Positions 19,326 to 32,600 of a stretch of 64,000 bases of DNA are shown in pieces. The DNA lies in contig CAKMRJ010005634.1 in assembly GCA_928212115.1 (NCBI GenBank), forward strand, positions 254,756,802 to 254,820,801, in the 5' to 3' direction. The stretch's first letter is position 1. Each line of letters opens with the position of its first letter. A model generated the notes under the pieces. It had not been told where the DNA came from. It saw only the letters and a list, made by a program, of their open reading frames with translations, and did not search any database. The stretch is from Lactuca virosa (lineage: Eukaryota; Streptophyta; Magnoliopsida; Asterales; Asteraceae). The position numbers were made by a program, and so were the translations under genes.

Positions 19326-22300
19326 AAACCTCACGTGGACCCAAACAACTTTGGGTTCCTAAATCTCTTTGATTTTTGTTGGTGATGCATGATGAGTAGT
19401 TTGACTCCGAATGGTACATTGATAGTGGCTGCTCGCGTCACATGATAGGAAAAAAGGAAGAGCTGATGGAATATAGAGCATTGAAAGATGGAGGGAGAGT
19501 CAAATACGGAAATAACTCTCTTGGGGAGATTAAGGGAAATGGAATGATTACGAATGGAGAATTCTCTATTTGAATGGTAACCTATATGGAAGGCCTACAA
19601 CACAACCTAATCAGTGTATCACAATTGGTTGTAGGCACAGGCTTGAAAGTGTCGTTCGATGATGAGGGATCGGAGATAATCGAGAAGAAATCCAAAATTG
19701 TGTTGTTGAAGTCCAAGCGAAAAGGTGAGATGTATCCACTTAATCTGAATCCCATCAAAGGAAATCCAGCCATATGCCTTCTTACGAAAGCACATTCGGA
19801 TGATAGTTGGCTTTGGCACCGAAGGCTCTTACATCTCAACTTCAAAGACATTAATAAACTCGTAATTGGTGATCATGTGCAAGGGCTACCATTGCTAATG
19901 TTTGAGAAGGATCATCTCTGTGCGGCCTGCGAACTAGGGAAGCAAAGTAGCAAGAGTCATCCAACAATCATTAACACCAAAGTGATCGAGCCACTTGAGC
20001 TTTTACATGTTGATCTCTGTGGCCCATCTGCTATCGAGAGCATTGGTGGTAACAAGTACATTTTAGTTATTGTTGACGATTTTTCCAGATTTAGGTGGGT
20101 GTATTTTCTTAAGCAGAAATCAGAAGCCACACCTAAGCTCAAGGACTTTATAAAGCAGATCGAGCTTCAACTGTGAAAGTTGGTTCGTAACATTCGCAGT
20201 GACAATGGTTTGGAGTTCAAAAACCAAGCGTTTGAAGAATTCTTGACTGAAAAAGGAGTAGCACACAACTTTTCAGGTCCGTACACTCCTCAATAGAATA
20301 GGGTCGTTGAAAGGCGAAACTGATCTCTGTGCGAAGCTGCGAGAACCATGCTATCATTTGCGAACCTGCCACTCTATTTTTGGGCAGAAGCTATCGGCAC
20401 AGCCTGTTTCAAACAGAACTGATCTTTCCTGAATAAAAGATTTTCCATTACCCCTTATGAAATTCTCAATAAAATAAAACCTAGTGTTAAGTTTTTCTGC
20501 TTCATCTTTAATTATAAAGAACAAAGGAAGAAATTTGACGAGAAGGCTGACGAAGCAATTTTCTTAGGGTATTCTTGAACGCCGAAGGCATATCGGATTC
20601 TAAAAAATAGATCAAAAATAATCAAAGAGACCTACTATGTCACCTTTGATGATACTTATCTTAAGAAGTATCAGAAGGTCGATTCCCAATCATAGGAGAT
20701 CTTTCCCGTGAAAAATCTGATGACAATTCCTCTCTCTAGCCTTTGTGAGGAATTCATGAACCTCTTTGACGAACCTGACAAGGCGATCTCTTGTGAATCC
20801 AAGGCAACAGATAACAAAGAATAAAAACTGAAAAAGATTATTGATTACGCTACAAAAGATATTGAACACGAGCACCCCACTCCGAAACACTCTGAAATTC
20901 CATCTCGATCACAAGCTGCAAATGTTGCACCACAGGGGGAGGGTTTCACTTCAACCTTTTCAACTCTTACACCAGTTTAGGGGGAGAATGAAATCCTTGA
21001 AATCAGCTTAGAACCACCATTCCAGGGGGAGGATTCAACTCCGACTGAAGAGCCAAATCCATCATTCGAGGGGGAGAATGAGAATACAAATGATGATTCG
21101 GATGCTGAAACGGAATACAAAGAAATAAATGTTGAACATGATCCATCTTATGATCCAAACTATCCTCCGCTAACCAAATGGACCAGGGATCATCCCAAAA
21201 CACAAGTAACTGGAGAAGCCACTGTAGGAGATCTTACGAGAGCACAACAAAAGGCGAATCGGACTGCACTATTCTCCAAAATGGAATTTTGCATGTTCAA
21301 TTCGTTTATCTCCAAGATTGAGCCTAAAAACGTTAAGATTGCTCTTGATCATTCTGATTGGGTGCAAGCAATGCAGGAGGAGCTCAATGAGTTTAAACGA
21401 AACAACGTTTGGAGTCTAATTCCAACTCCAAAGGATGCTTCTGTCGTTGGTCTTAAATGGGTGTTCAGAAATAAGCTCGACAAAGAGGGCAATGTGATCC
21501 GAAACAAGGCACGGTTAGTCGTAAAAGGGTATTGCCAAGAAGAAGGGATTGACTATGAGGAAACTTCCGCACCAGTAGCAAGGCTGGAGTCAGTTCACAT
21601 CTTTCGGCATATGCAGCACATAAGAACTTTGAATTCGTTCAAATGGATGTTAAGTATGCCTTTCTGAACGGGGAATCAGAAGAAATAGTATATGTGGAAC
21701 AACCACCTGGATTCATAAATGAAAAATATTTGAACCATTGTTACATTCTTGACAAAGCAGTCTATGGTCTGAAGCAAGCTCCAAGAGCCTAGTATGAAAC
21801 TCTTACTAGATTTTTAAAACAGTCTAAATTTAAACAACGCTCGGTCGACCCAACCTTCTTTCGCAAGAAAGATGGTGACCACTTGATTATCATCCAAATT
21901 TACGTTGATGACATCATTTTTGGATCTACTAATCCTAGATTAAATGATGAGTTCCGAAAGTTGATGGAAACTAAGTTTGAGATGAGCTCAATGGGTCCGA
22001 TTAACTTTTTCCTTGGTTTGAATATAAGACAGATTCACGAAGGAATCTTTATCAACTAGGAGGCTTATACGAAGACCTTACTTGCGAAGTTTGGAATGCT
22101 GGGAGATTCGAAGGTGAAGGTTCCAATGGCATTCGGAACTAAGCTAACGCCTTCTTTAGACAACAAGCTACAGATATGACACTCTATCGTCAAATGATAA
22201 GGTCATTGATGTATTTAACTGGTAGTCGTTCATACATTATGTTCTCTGTTTGCTATTGTGCTAGGTTTCAAGCCAATCCTCATGAACCCCACATGATCAC

Positions 22301-22377
22301 TGTGAAGAATATCTTCAGGTATCTAAAACGAACCTCCTCGCTCGGAATTTGGTATCCATCTAGTGCGAGGTTCTTTA
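19326..22377 (+). pseudogene. pol: SIRE-type pol, part 1: protease, integrase, reverse transcriptase
   Basis: In order: PKQLWVPKSL just before the protease; aspartic protease with WYIDSGCSRHM (catalytic DSG at 19421-19429); GAG-pre-integrase with an HHCC-type knuckle (WHRRLLHL to CAACELGK, about 19815-19945); integrase core with Asp at 20012, Asp at 20201 and Glu near 20309 (DDE triad kept); RT with LKWVFRNK, QMDVK and the active-site YVDDI at 21901-21915; then the connection domain. Stops at about 20174, 20294, 20321, 21790 and others, plus frameshifts, make it inactive. Reads into the solo LTR at 22378, where the RNase H domain is split. Known role: processing, copying and integration of the element. 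Confidence 0.9.
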
Positions 22378-25300
22378 TGTGACAACCGTCACTTTTTGGT
22401 CAAGTCAAAGTCAAATAAAGTCAACAAGTCAAACCATTCAACTTAATTAACCCTTGTATATTAGGGTTTACATTATGTTTACTATTGTACAACACACCAT
22501 TCTAATGCAAAGTATCACTTAGAGTTTTCACGTGTCCAGAAAATCTAAGCCCTAATCAGGGTAAGTAATGGAACTACTCGATAAAACATTATTACATACC
22601 CTTCGGGGGCGTATAACACTCATAACAAGGCAAAACGGGGTTTACAATCCATACATTTCAAAGCTAAACACTCGCAAAGGTCACAAACAAAGTCTCTCTC
22701 AATCTCTCTCAGTCTCTCTAAATCTCTCCCAAATCTCTCTCAAAATCTCTTTCAACTTTTTATAATCGCCCGGGGCATCCTGACCCTTAACTTAGTCAAA
22801 AATCACTTGAAACGAGAAGTTTATTTGAAAATCAGCCATATGGAACCGAAACTAGCTTTAAGGACCGAAGCCCTAATAGAACCGAACCTCCTTTAAAGAA
22901 CCGAAACCTCCTAGACCCGAAACCACTTAGAACCGAACTCACTTTCGGTTCCGATCAAATCCCTTCGGACCGAAGCTCCGCCTGCTCTCGGTCCATTTCG
23001 CTTTTGGTCCATTTCGCTTCCAAATCTGCCTTCGGTTCCCATTCGAGCAATTTCACACGCGAGACTTCATAGACCGAACCTACCTTCAGTTCTAAGCTCC
23101 AAGGACCGAACCGTCCCTCTCGGTTCTTAATGACCGAACCTCGCAGCTTCGCTTCTTGGTTCCGGTTTTCGACCACTTTCGTGTTTTAAGCTCGTTTTTG
23201 CGGGAAACCTTCATCTACGAATAATATCTTTTGTGCAAGATATTGGGTTAGAGTGTTGACTTCCCCATAAAGTAATGACACAAGCTACCTCCCATACCTA
23301 CTCCATGGCATCTTCTTGTCACTATTCACCTATAGCTAGTCAACTATTTGTACTTTCACCACCCTTCTCCAGCAAGATACATTAACTAAGGATTAGGAAA
23401 AACCCTTATCTCTCCTCAAGATATTCTCTCTTTCATCAAAAACAAACCCATTTCTCTCTGTCACTTTCTCTCTCTAAAAACTCGAGATTTCAAGGCTGTT
23501 CTTGAGCATTCTCCTCCAGTTTTGGTAAGTATCTTCATCCTACACTTGAATACTCTACACTCCTTCACTCAAATCATGAATCTCTTACACAAATATCGTC
23601 ATGTTTGTGCGTAGGATCTTCAAATCTTCAAACACCTCCCAAGTGTTCTTCACTTGGAAACCTCTTTTCTTCAACATTCATCTCAGGTAATCACTCAAGG
23701 TGAGTTCATACCCCTACATTTTCATGTTTTCTTCAAGTTTTAGGGGGGTAATACAAGTTAATACACCAAAAACTTCACTAAACTCAAACATCAGCTTTCA
23801 TCAGAAAAGTTGAGTCCTATTCACGAACTGTTTTGACCATATTAAACTTAATATCTTTCAAAACTGTTTAATATGCAAGTAGTTCAGGTTTATACGTTTC
23901 TAATGACTACTTGCACATCTCCATACGATTTTTCTGCAATTTATGGTGATTTTTACAAAATTCCCTATCATTTCAGAAACGAATTCGGACTACTCTGTGA
24001 ATATGAACATTTTCACACAAGTTAGAGACTTCTAAAAATCATAATAAAAATTAAGAATAAACTAGACACATTTTCTAAACTCTCAGAGTTTACGGATTCA
24101 GTTTTTGACTTCGTATGATTTTTCTATGATTCTTCTAAAACAGTGCAGAAAGGTTAAAAACTAGTTAAGAGCTTACAACTTTCATAACACTTTGTAACAT
24201 GTTCAGCAAAGTGTTTATCTTTGATGACTTCATATTTTACATGTGTTTTCTGTTAAGTTACATTTAAATAACAGAAATTACTCCCTGAATTGTAAGAATC
24301 CTTTATCATTACTAACATACAATATGAAACATAAGAAGTATAGTTATGCTTTGCTAAACATACTATTTACACAGAAAAAGGTTTTACTCTCAATACAAAC
24401 GGTTTTTCATTTACCACATGATAAATTATAATAGCTATAGTTTACGGATTTCTCATTTCAAACATACTACACAAAAGGGGATTTCAATTCCACCATACAA
24501 AAGGTTTTACACGCATACTACACGTAAACTCGTTATCGTAAATTGTGAGACACGTCTTCATTGTACTCTTAGAGTACGGGTTAAAATTCCTGAAATAGTT
24601 ATAACCAGAGTCTCTTGTAGGGAGAGCGTGATATACGTGTATAGATCTATATTGGGGTTGAAAACCCACACCCATGCTGCTTGCAAAAGCCCGATCGGCC
24701 AATCGGGGGTGACAAATGCCATTTGGATTCCGACGCCTGAAGAACGTCGCAGCAGGCATCTCTGTAATAGTATGGTTATAGCGACTCACATAGGGAGATA
24801 ACGACACATATAGTTTACGGGAATTTCTACATTAAAAAGGGGTTTTTACCTATTTTTGAAACTGCTTACAAACACATTACAAGTACAAAACACACATACA
24901 TTCGGTCTTGGGATTTAAGGCTACATAACTCTTTATTAGGAAAATATTGGATTTTTCTTGGGTATACATTACAATTATAAACACGTTACAAGTACAAAAC
25001 ACACATACACATTCAGTCTTGGGATTTAAGACTACATAACTTTTTATAAGGAGAATATTGGATTTTTCTTAAGTATACATTACATTTACAAACAATGGTT
25101 TTCAAACTTGGGATATAATACTCGGTTTTATTTCAAATAATAAAACTACTATGCATATTGGTGGTAACCAGGGTTTTCAAACAGAAACTACTATACATAC
25201 TGGTAGAACCAGGGTTTTCAAATTCTACATCCAAAAGCTTATGAACTCACCAACTTAATTGTTGACACTTTTTCAAAACTACTTTCTATTCTCATGAAAT

Positions 25301-25539
25301 CAGTAAAACAGGTAAACCGCAGCTTTTGAGGATGGGACGCTAAGGCGTCAAACAGTTCATTTTGTCATCATAGTGTAATTGATTTTGAAATATGTAAACT
25401 CATACTATGGTGTAACTGTCTCAATTATATTATGATGGTTGTATTTGCTTTGGTCACTATTATACTCGTTGTTATGATACTATACATGAAGTCCGCCACC
25501 CCCAGACATTTCCACCATCCTTGGTTTGGGGGTGTGACA
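22378..25539 (+). mobile_element. Large solo LTR inside RNase H, target-site duplication CTTTA/CTTTG
   Basis: 3162 bp from TGTGACAACCGTC to GGGGGTGTGACA. Left flank CTTTA (22373-22377) and right flank CTTTG (25540-25544) differ by one base and the pol reading continues across. No retroviral domain is present, so it is best read as a long solo LTR of a gypsy-type family. It contains repeated ACCGAA/TTCGGT motifs (22842-23170) and the AAGGTGAGTTCATACCCCTA block near 23698, shared with the LTR at 1-2014. Open frames of up to 139 codons inside have no family resemblance. Confidence 0.8.
22842..23170. repeat. Dispersed ACCGAA / TTCGGT motif
   Basis: More than fifteen ACCGAA or TTCGGT/TCGGTCC occurrences, in both orientations, within 330 bp; the copies are irregularly spaced. 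This is the family-specific counterpart of ACTCGNCGAGT and GTTTACGGCC in the other LTRs. Confidence 0.85.
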
Positions 25540-25963
25540 CTTTGTGCCAGCATTCTCTGATTCTGATCTCGTAGGTTGCGGTCTTGATCACAAAAGTATA
25601 AATGGAGGATGTGAATTTCTTAATGGCAAACTCGTCAGTTGGCAATCAAAGAAACAAACCTGCGTTTCCCTATCGACTGCCGAAGCTGAATATATTGCAG
25701 CTGCCTCCTGTACCTCGCAGGTGATATGGTTTCAAAGTCAGTTAATGGACTATGCCATAAACATGAAAAGAATTCCCTTATACTGCGATTCCGAAAGCAC
25801 CATTCGCGTCTGTCACAACCCAGTGCAGCACTCCAAGACCAAACATATCGCACTGAGGTATCACTTTATTAGAGATCACGTGGAAGATGGAAATTTTGAG
25901 ATTCATTTTGTTAGATCCGCTGATCAACTGACAGAAATCTTTACTAAAGCCTTACCAGAATAA
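25540..25963 (+). pseudogene. pol: SIRE-type pol, part 2: RNase H
   Basis: Open for about 140 codons with the copia RNase H motifs: FSDSDLVG (first Asp), SWQSKKQTCVSLSTAEAEYI (Glu) and YCDSES (second Asp), then ADQLTEIFTKALPE at the C-terminus, where a TAA at 25961-25963 ends the frame. It is the least damaged pol segment here. It continues the frame broken at 22377 by the solo LTR. Usual sequence after the stop (about 20 codons to SVPKPPSH) is still readable, so the stop is probably a mutation. Confidence 0.9.
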
Positions 25964-26062
25964 ACCTTTAATCGCATTCTTCAAGGCTTAGGAATGATTG
26001 AAGCTGAATCAGTTCCGAAACCACCTTCGCACTGAGAAAATATTGATTGAACTGCGAATGGG

Positions 26063-26177
26063 TGCGAACGCTCGCAGTCATTTGTAGTATTCTATTCATC
26101 CGCGAATGCTCGTAGTTATTCGTAGTCCACTATTCATCCGTGAACGCTCGTAGTGACTCGCAGTCCATTGTTCATTC
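26063..26177. repeat. 38-bp tandem repeat, three units
   Basis: Units at 26063-26100, 26101-26138 and 26139-26177, each of the form CGCGAATGCTCGTAG followed by TCGTAGTCCACTATTCATC. The left breakpoint of the 13.38-kb duplication (26083/26084) is inside the first unit. Confidence 0.9.
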
Positions 26178-27634
26178 GGAGGTTCGGAACTTCTTGTATA
26201 TTTTCGTATATTTCGTGTGTTTCTACTTATTTAATTTTTCTGTTTTTATTTCTTTTTCAGAAAATTCAAAATCCAAAAATATTTTATTTCTGATTTTATT
26301 TCCTTTTCAAAAAAAAATCAAAATTCCAAAAATATTTTCTATTTTTTTTATTTTTTTATTTTTTTATATAAAACATTAAAATAATTGATAATTGAGCAGG
26401 ACTGACAAACCATATCATGATACTCTCAATTACGAATGATGGGGCAGGTATTGAATTTCTAATCTTTACACTAGTTAAGTGTCCCTAGAAGCATGTTGTT
26501 GCATGTAGTCCGAAGCCTCTGAGACTCTATGTTTGAAGCCTTAATGAATTGATAATACCAATCATTTCTTCCCAATCAGGCTGATATTCACATAAGTCAT
26601 TGAGCTACCTTACTCTTCTCACATTGAGTTAAGAGTTGACTGCTTGGTCACTTTCTCTTCGGAACCATCTCCAATATTTCTCCATCTCATTCATTTCCAC
26701 ACTCGTAACCCTTGAGACTCTCAGAAATTACCACTGAGGTTTATGGTTGCACAATCTCTGTGTTTATGATCTTAAATTTGGTATCACCACAAATTTAGTG
26801 AAACCCAAAATCCAACACATATTTATGCATTGACGGTGAACAATTTAAATGGTCTAGATTAATCACCATGGAATTGACGAAACTCCACTTTTGTGGTTCG
26901 TACCTTGAAATCTCTTTTTATTTTTGCGAGATCTTAATGAAATATTCTAGACGTAAGACTTTTCTTCCCATAAGATCCAGTTTTTATTTTTCTTGAGATT
27001 CCCATATTATCCAACCACTCAAAAAATTTCCAAAGCATACTTGTTCTTATGGCTACACTGGTCAAACAAGTATTTCATACGAACGTTCGGGCTTATATTG
27101 AGTTTTGGGCTTAGTTGAAGAGGAAGCCACCCCTTTCGCCTTATTAAAAGAAGCCTTTCACTGTTTCTCCACAAACAGATGATTGTAATTCAACGAGACG
27201 TCACACAAGCACTTCAAAGTCTCTCTTGACTGCGAAAGAAGAGATCGTTGCCCGGGATCCATCTGCTTTATGTCTTTATTGACATCACTAGAATCCCCTA
27301 GAGAACTTGTTTTATTTCTTTATCTTTGGCACACTCTTGCACGAAGATCTTAATGATTTTTAAAATTCTGGTTCGTTGTCCTAATAGTTACTTTTAAGTT
27401 TGGAGTACTGTAAATGGTGATCAATTGCGAAAGTACGAAACTCCGAAAGTTAGCAACTGAAACGGCGGTATTTTATGGATAAGATTTGAATTTAGGGGCG
27501 TGAAATTTGAAACGACACCTGATGTCACACCGCCTGACACACGTCATCTGACATAGCTGTCACTTACGTCTTTTTAGGCGACTTTTCAGTGACTTGATTA
27601 ACCAACCGCCGGATTTCTCTCACTTATCAAACGG
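26178..27634 (+). other. SIRE spacer between pol and 3' ORF
   Basis: Non-coding, with a T-rich and A-rich block (26220-26380) and no family match. It ends in ACGTCA-type motifs (27199-27206, about 27540-27575) and a TATA box, so it may hold the promoter for the 3' ORF. The 79-codon open frame at 26140 is low-complexity and not called. Confidence 0.55.
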
Positions 27635-27643
27635 TATATAAAG
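27635..27643 (+). promoter_or_regulatory. TATA box upstream of the SIRE 3' ORF
   Basis: TATATAAAG, 109 bp before the ATG at 27744, followed by a CT-rich leader. Upstream, 27520-27600 has several TGAC/GTCA motifs, including ACGTCA, typical of bZIP sites. Candidate internal promoter; untested. Confidence 0.45.
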
Positions 27644-27743
27644 ATTTCGATGCTTCATTATTTCATTACCTCTTTCAAAAAGCACTCGAAATTCTCAGGT
27701 GATTTCTCTCTCTACTGTTCATCTTCTTCTTCACCAAGCAACT

Positions 27744-28908
27744 ATGGCCGCCTCATCTGAAACCCCTTCAGTCGCTGAACAAATGGCACAATCAACACTG
27801 CTCAACATCAAGACTAACCAGTATCTTATTCTGGACCTTGATCCATCTAAGTACGACGCCTTTCTCCAACCGCTAATTGAGTGCCTGCGCTATTCTCCAG
27901 TGGTTATCGCTTTGACAAAAACTGAGAATGTACCCTTGGTTCATCTGTCCAAGGCGTACTCGACTGTTAGCTATCTCAAGGAGGAAGAGAAGATTACCTT
28001 TGAAATCAGTAACCAGAAAACCCACATCTCTAAGTCCAGGTTCTGTAGCTTGCTGGGTCTTCCTCAAGGTTGTGACCTAGTTGATCCAGAATCCATCTCC
28101 AACTCTACAATACGGGAGATGTTCTACAATATGGGATATCATGAAAACCTTGCAGTTATCTCCAAATTCAAGAAGCCTAACTTACCGCCAATGTGGAATG
28201 AGTTGTTTACCCTTATTTCAAAAGCTTCTCTGAAAGGGTAACAGGATCCGACTGTGCCAGTAAGTTCTTCATGACGATCATGTATGGTGTTTACTCCGGC
28301 GTTAATCTCGAGTACAGGACTGTGCTTTGGGTTCAACTCGTCCAGAGTACACTTTCTTCAACACGTCACAACGAGATTTCCTATGTACGTTTTTGGATGA
28401 TCGTTGTTCAGAGGGCTATCGATTGCCTCACCATTCCGGTGTTAGAGGGTTCGAGTATGGCTAACATTCAGATTTTCCACACCACGAACATCATCTTTTC
28501 AAATACTTCACGATTTACCTTCATCGGTTCAATCCCAAAGACGATTCTTTGAAATGTCCCATCTGCGAGTGATGTTATCCGAGCCTATCGCAGTCTACCT
28601 GCTTCTGGTCCTTGTCCAATGACCTCTGAAATGTGGCAGGTTCTAGCGGAGGTTGATAAACCTAAGAAAGGGGGCAAGCGAAAGGCGAAGGCTGGACCCT
28701 CCGAAACTGCTCCGGATCCAAAGAAGAAGAAGGTTAACCAAGATGCTCGCAGGCCAAGGACTCCTACTCCAGGTGCTGAGGAGGATTCGCAATCCAACAC
28801 TATCTTGGACATTCGCAGTCCTGAGCAAGTCCAACACGAAGATGATACAGCTGCGACTTCGCATCCTATGGTTTCGGAGGCTACAACTACGAATCTTGAG
28901 GTAACCTT
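27744..28908 (+). pseudogene. SIRE-type 3' ORF, N-terminal part (env-like position), copy 1
   Basis: I prefer the ATG at 27744 (ACTATGG, good plant context) to the upstream in-frame ATG at 27699. Residues 1-160 form a leucine-rich globular region (SKSRFCSLLGLPQGCDL). A one-base frameshift near 28210 and a TGA at 28550-28552 break it. The next part has a strongly basic tract (KPKKGGKRKAKAG, DPKKKKVNQDARRPR), then an acidic Ser-rich region. No signal peptide or membrane segment is visible, so a true envelope function is doubtful. A copia element is inserted after 28908 with duplication ACCTT (28904-28908). Confidence 0.8.
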
Positions 28909-29671
28909 TGTTGGGTTTTGAGCATTCTAACACTCCTAAGGTGTACATGCAACCCTAATAACCTTGGATCTATGTTTTCTCTAAAATACATGCAAATAAG
29001 AATTTCCAAGGTTTTCATCCTAACTAGCATAACATGCAAAGTAGAATCATAATATACTAGAAGAATGACATACCTTTTGATAGTGATTGATTGCTTGGAG
29101 TTTGAGAGCCTAGCACCAATAGTGTGAATGCCTCAAGTGGAATCACAAATCACCACAAACCTTGGAACCTTGAGAGAATAATATATGTGCTCTAGAAATT
29201 AGGCCACCACTCTTGTTCACACACAACTAGTCATTTCAAGCATCATAATCTCCTTTATATAGTGTGGAGGATTAGGGTTACATCCATGTAAACCCTAATA
29301 CCCATGACTCTTCCTTTCCAAGGATCCATGGGTTAAAAGCTCCATGGACTATCCATGGATTCCCATGCATGCCAAGCCCATTCCAAATGAGTATTAGCCC
29401 ACACTACATAAAATACAAGAGCGCATATTTAATTAGTCACCTTTTTGATCACCAAATTAATTCTAAATTAATTTATGACCAATACTAATTAAATAATATG
29501 ATTTAATATTAATATATTATAACTTATAATATATTAATAAAGCATGAACATACTATTCTCAAAAGATTATCCAAACAAATTGTTCGGGTGAAGTGCAACC
29601 CAAATGGACCATGCCGGGTCGGGTCAAGTACATCTCAAATATTGTTATGGACTTAGACACCTTATCCAACA
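28909..29671 (-). mobile_element. 3' LTR of nested copia element, copy 1
   Basis: 763 bp, TGTTGGGTTTTGAGC to TTATCCAACA on the plus strand. TATATAAA (minus strand) at 29254-29261. Next to it at 29672-29682 the minus strand has the purine-rich AAGTGGGAGAC, the expected plus-strand primer. Confidence 0.92.
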
Positions 29672-32600
29672 GTCTCCCACTTGGATGAGTCTAATAACAT
29701 ATTTGCAGATATGACTTCAGGAACCAACCGACAATCGTAGCTCTCAAAACCCTGTTGAACTATGAAGCGCCATTTTAGATAAGTGATCATATAATCCTCT
29801 GCTCTCATGATATCAGCCGGACAAATACATGGAACAATGTCTTACTTATTGTCCAGCAGTTTGTTTCCCGATTTCCGATTTGCTTGACAAAGAACTTAAG
29901 CGGACACATCAATTTAGGTCTGACCGGGCCCGGTACATAGGTCAAAACAAAATCATCGAGGGGCCCAGATATCGCTTCTAATCCTCCAAGGACTAGAAGG
30001 AACAGATAAACTTCGACTCATATACTTGTTTCTACTACTTGTTAAATTATACACAAAGGCATGTTTTATAACATCAAGTTACTGATGCGTTTTCGTGCAA
30101 TCAATGTACAACCAACTCATAGGTAACAACTCATATCTCTAGGTTTGAAGACTTATATGATATTACCGTCTCACGATCACTCGAGATAAATTCCATGAAG
30201 TGATGCAAGTGAGCGTGAGTTGAATCCAATACTCATAACTTATGAGCACTCATAAGTGTTGTAGCCATGTCCAACATCTTAGACCTCTACAACCAACTCA
30301 TGACAGTCTTGATTCATATCTACTTCCAACATATGACCGACTGTGGATGGTTTGAATAACTTAATCATTCGGAAAGAATAACCTAGTTATTATGGAAGTC
30401 AAAACATGCAAAGTGAAACACAAGAATAATTGAATCCAATATGGTCTCAGCACTTATGAATATAAATAAAACACCTTTTATTCATCACCATATTGATTCC
30501 ACATTATTCTGTTTCGATTTATCAACTTAACACTTGAATTAAAATAATAGTTTTCCCATGCTCCAAGCATGTACACTATGTTTTCTAAACAATAGTCATG
30601 CCATACACCAAGTATGCACACTATGTTTGTCTATGATCTTTACTTTGTGAAGTAGATCAATTGAACATGATTCCAATGATGCTCATTTCACAGTCCCAAA
30701 TCCTTACCGTAAATGTAAGAATACCAAATTCTTGTCATTTACTGTAATCTGTTAGGTTCCAAACTTATATGCATTGATCCTCTTGTCAACAGTCACAAAA
30801 GTCACAAAACTTGTCAATAGTCATTACAGAGTATTCCAAAGGAGATTAATTCCATGGAAACGAAGTCTCATATTCAAAGTACATTGCTTTGAACATCCTT
30901 CTTGCATAAAAGTTTCTAACTTTCTCATAGATTCTTAATATCCAACTCCCAATATGGAAAATTTCCATATTCCCATTATGATTATCATATCTGAACAAGA
31001 GCTACCTCTTTTCAGAATATATCTATATGGTCCTTCCAAAATTTAACACTATACTTCCAACTGTCCCTTAGCAACCAATCTTTGGTGAACCTTAGATTGT
31101 CCTCGACAATTGCTTTATCATTTTAGTCATATCCGGTTCTATTCCTTTTTCCCTCTTAATGCTCTAAGCATTTTGAAAAATTTAGAACGGATAAATATTA
31201 TAGCACATGTGACCGATCCTATACCCGAAGCATATGGGACACGATTCATGATGTCTCACATAAAGACCTGATACTAGATCAGTCTTTTGCTACAATATTT
31301 TTATTTGCCATGTTTTCAAAAATCGACTATGAAGAGGGATGTCGTAATCATAATCGAATTTGAGAACGCAATATATATAGAATTTCCTTATGTTGAACCA
31401 TTCCAACATAAAACTCATATATATGTCTTTGACTAATGATGATTAAAATCTCAATCTAAAATTTTTAGGATTGAAATGAAGTATAATCTCCTCTCCCTTA
31501 ATTATAGCAAAACAACCTTTTCAAAGTGAAACTCTTGTTTTCTATAATTAACAATACTCATCATAATTGATTATGCTCCCACTAGCATAATAATTATTTA
31601 GCACAACAATTATGCTCCCACTAGCTTTGACATGTACTCAGAAATCTACTTCTAGAAATCAATACTTAATTGACTTTCATCACCAAAGTTCAGACTTCTA
31701 ATACGAGATGCTTCGATAAAACTTTATCTAAGCTTCTCAGACTCATACATATTTCCTTAGATAGCTCACATGTGTGTCTAAACAATTATGAAGAGGGATG
31801 TCGTAATCATAATGTTTAGACCTGTTTGCCATTTCTCACAAGTCCATGTTAGTGTGCCGGTTAACCACACAAGCTCCACTAACGACTTTGAGAATGCAAA
31901 CAACACAATTGCTTTCTACTTAAAATCTACTTAGTGAAAGCGTTTCCTCGCCATCATTTTCATGAATCGGAAAGAAACCTTATGACACTTAGATTTTATG
32001 GTGTATGTGTTCCTATCCATGTGAATTTGTCAAAACCTTAATCACAAGACAAGGTTAGTGACAAACTCAAAATCATATGGATTGAACTTGTTCAACCTTG
32101 ATTTCTTGCCTCTTGGTAGCCCAAGGGCCCACCATTGCTTCCAAGTTGTTATGCCCACAATTGAGAACTCACAGAACTCACATACATAGTGAACTTTACC
32201 GGAATAGGCACAGAAACAAGAATTATGTCAACACGATAGGTTACAAACCTCAAGTCGTGTGCTAGTGATAAACTATAGGTTTTTATCCTTGATTAGCTCT
32301 TGAAACTTTGAAGACCTTTAAGACTCCCACTGTCCTCTTGACATGCAAGTTTCTCTTTGTCAAGAACCATTCCTTGACAACCAAACAAACATTCAAGAGT
32401 CCGTGCGGATTCTTATCAAGATAAACATTTCACACAATTGATGTCAATTGGTCTTTGTTTTATCCAAAACATCACAACTTACCAATCTCAAATGTACAAG
32501 AGTAGAAAACATTTTACTCTTACATTTGACAAGTGTTATTAACCTTCTTTAAGATGTGTCACTCAAGTTACAATCTTGGAGTATGACTCTAAGACTTGTT

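Noticed and set aside
24418..24801. 127-codon open frame within the 3.16-kb solo LTR
   Set aside because: No recognisable motif, overlaps an opposite frame, and lies in the LTR of a well-bounded insertion.
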